Below are positions 4,921 to 5,044 of a stretch of 5,044 nucleotides of DNA, piece after piece; positions within the stretch are counted from its first letter, which is position 1; every line of letters begins with the position of its first letter. The position numbers were made by a program, and so were the translations under genes. Source of the stretch: Ruminococcaceae bacterium UBA3451 (lineage in GTDB: Bacteria; Bacillota; Clostridia; Oscillospirales; Acutalibacteraceae). Where the stretch lies: the NCBI GenBank assembly GCA_002378845.1, contig DFRY01000074.1, positions 13,008 to 18,051 on the forward strand, read 5' to 3'. The notes under the pieces are model-generated. The model was not told the DNA's origin. It worked only from the letters and a program-made list of their open reading frames with translations, and did no database searches.

Positions 4921-5044
4921 TCAATAATATCTTCCATTCTTAAACAGCAGCAAAGTCATTAAATAACCGCATACCAAAAGCAGCGAATAATCCCCCGGGG
5001 AACGAAACACCGCCAGAAAACCGGCCGCAGCCAGTGGCGTAAGC
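4921..5044 (-). CDS. C-terminal end of a membrane protein, possibly SpoIVFB-like M50 protease
   Basis: The last 40 codons of a minus-strand gene enter from the right edge and end at the TGA at 4921-4923. The peptide has two hydrophobic runs, LTPLAAAGFLAVF and YSLLLVCGYLMTLLLF, separated by the short polar loop RSPGD, and ends KNGRYY. That pattern is a polytopic membrane protein with a very short cytoplasmic or exterior tail. The reading frame is chosen because it alone gives a smooth hydrophobic pattern; another frame open to 4940 gives no such pattern. In many Clostridia the gene before the radical SAM/DUF2344 pair is an M50 site-2 protease (SpoIVFB-like), and the tail is compatible with that. 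No catalytic motif is in view, so the identity is a guess from context. Confidence 0.6.
   Translation of the reverse strand, partial: LTPLAAAGFLAVFRSPGDYSLLLVCGYLMTLLLFKNGRYY

Noticed and set aside
1..5044. Search for CRISPR repeats, tRNA-like cloverleafs, insertion sequence ends and phage genes
   Set aside because: No regularly spaced repeats, transposase-like frames or tRNA arms were seen by eye on either strand.

Overview
The window looks like part of a chromosome from a Gram-positive Clostridia-type bacterium, most likely Oscillospiraceae/Ruminococcaceae-like. The basis is the conserved order rplS-lepB-rbgA, a circularly permuted RbgA GTPase, single-membrane-span Gram-positive signal peptidases, strong AGGAGG-type ribosome binding sites, and the paired radical SAM / DUF2344 proteins typical of Clostridia. 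This lineage call is an inference; no species is claimed. Every gene I can support lies on the minus strand, so transcription runs from the right end to the left end. The long plus-strand ORFs are antisense shadows.

Layout from right to left, in the direction of transcription. (1) 5044-4921: the last 40 codons of a membrane protein, possibly the SpoIVFB-like M50 protease often found here. (2) 4919-4891: a promoter with a perfect TATAAT. (3) 4851-3007: a 614-aa radical SAM protein of the TIGR03960 type. (4) 3020-2361: its partner, a DUF2344 / TIGR03936 radical SAM-linked protein. It overlaps the SAM gene by 14 nt and has its ribosome binding site inside the SAM gene's Cys-rich tail. (5) 2346-2192: an extended -10 promoter and a structured leader of about 120 nt. 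(6) 2191-1847: rplS (ribosomal protein L19), closed by a strong intrinsic terminator at 1832-1806. (7) 1807-1780: a probable new promoter. (8) 1732-1157 and 1111-521: two tandem paralogous type I signal peptidases, both probably starting at TTG. (9) 465-1: the first 155 codons of rbgA (ylqF), which continues beyond the left edge.

The genes share a theme of ribosome production and the secretory pathway: L19, the 50S assembly GTPase RbgA, and two signal peptidases for exported preproteins. The radical SAM/DUF2344 pair has no substrate that I know to be established. Its repeated placement beside ribosomal genes makes an RNA or ribosome modification role a reasonable but unproven guess.

Nothing here resembles a mobile element, CRISPR array, or tRNA/rRNA gene. 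The most interesting parts are the rplS leader, with two mutually exclusive pairings and a four-codon minicistron whose stop overlaps the rplS ribosome binding site, the inverted repeat covering the rplS -35 region, the orphan-function radical SAM pair, and the tandem lepB duplication.
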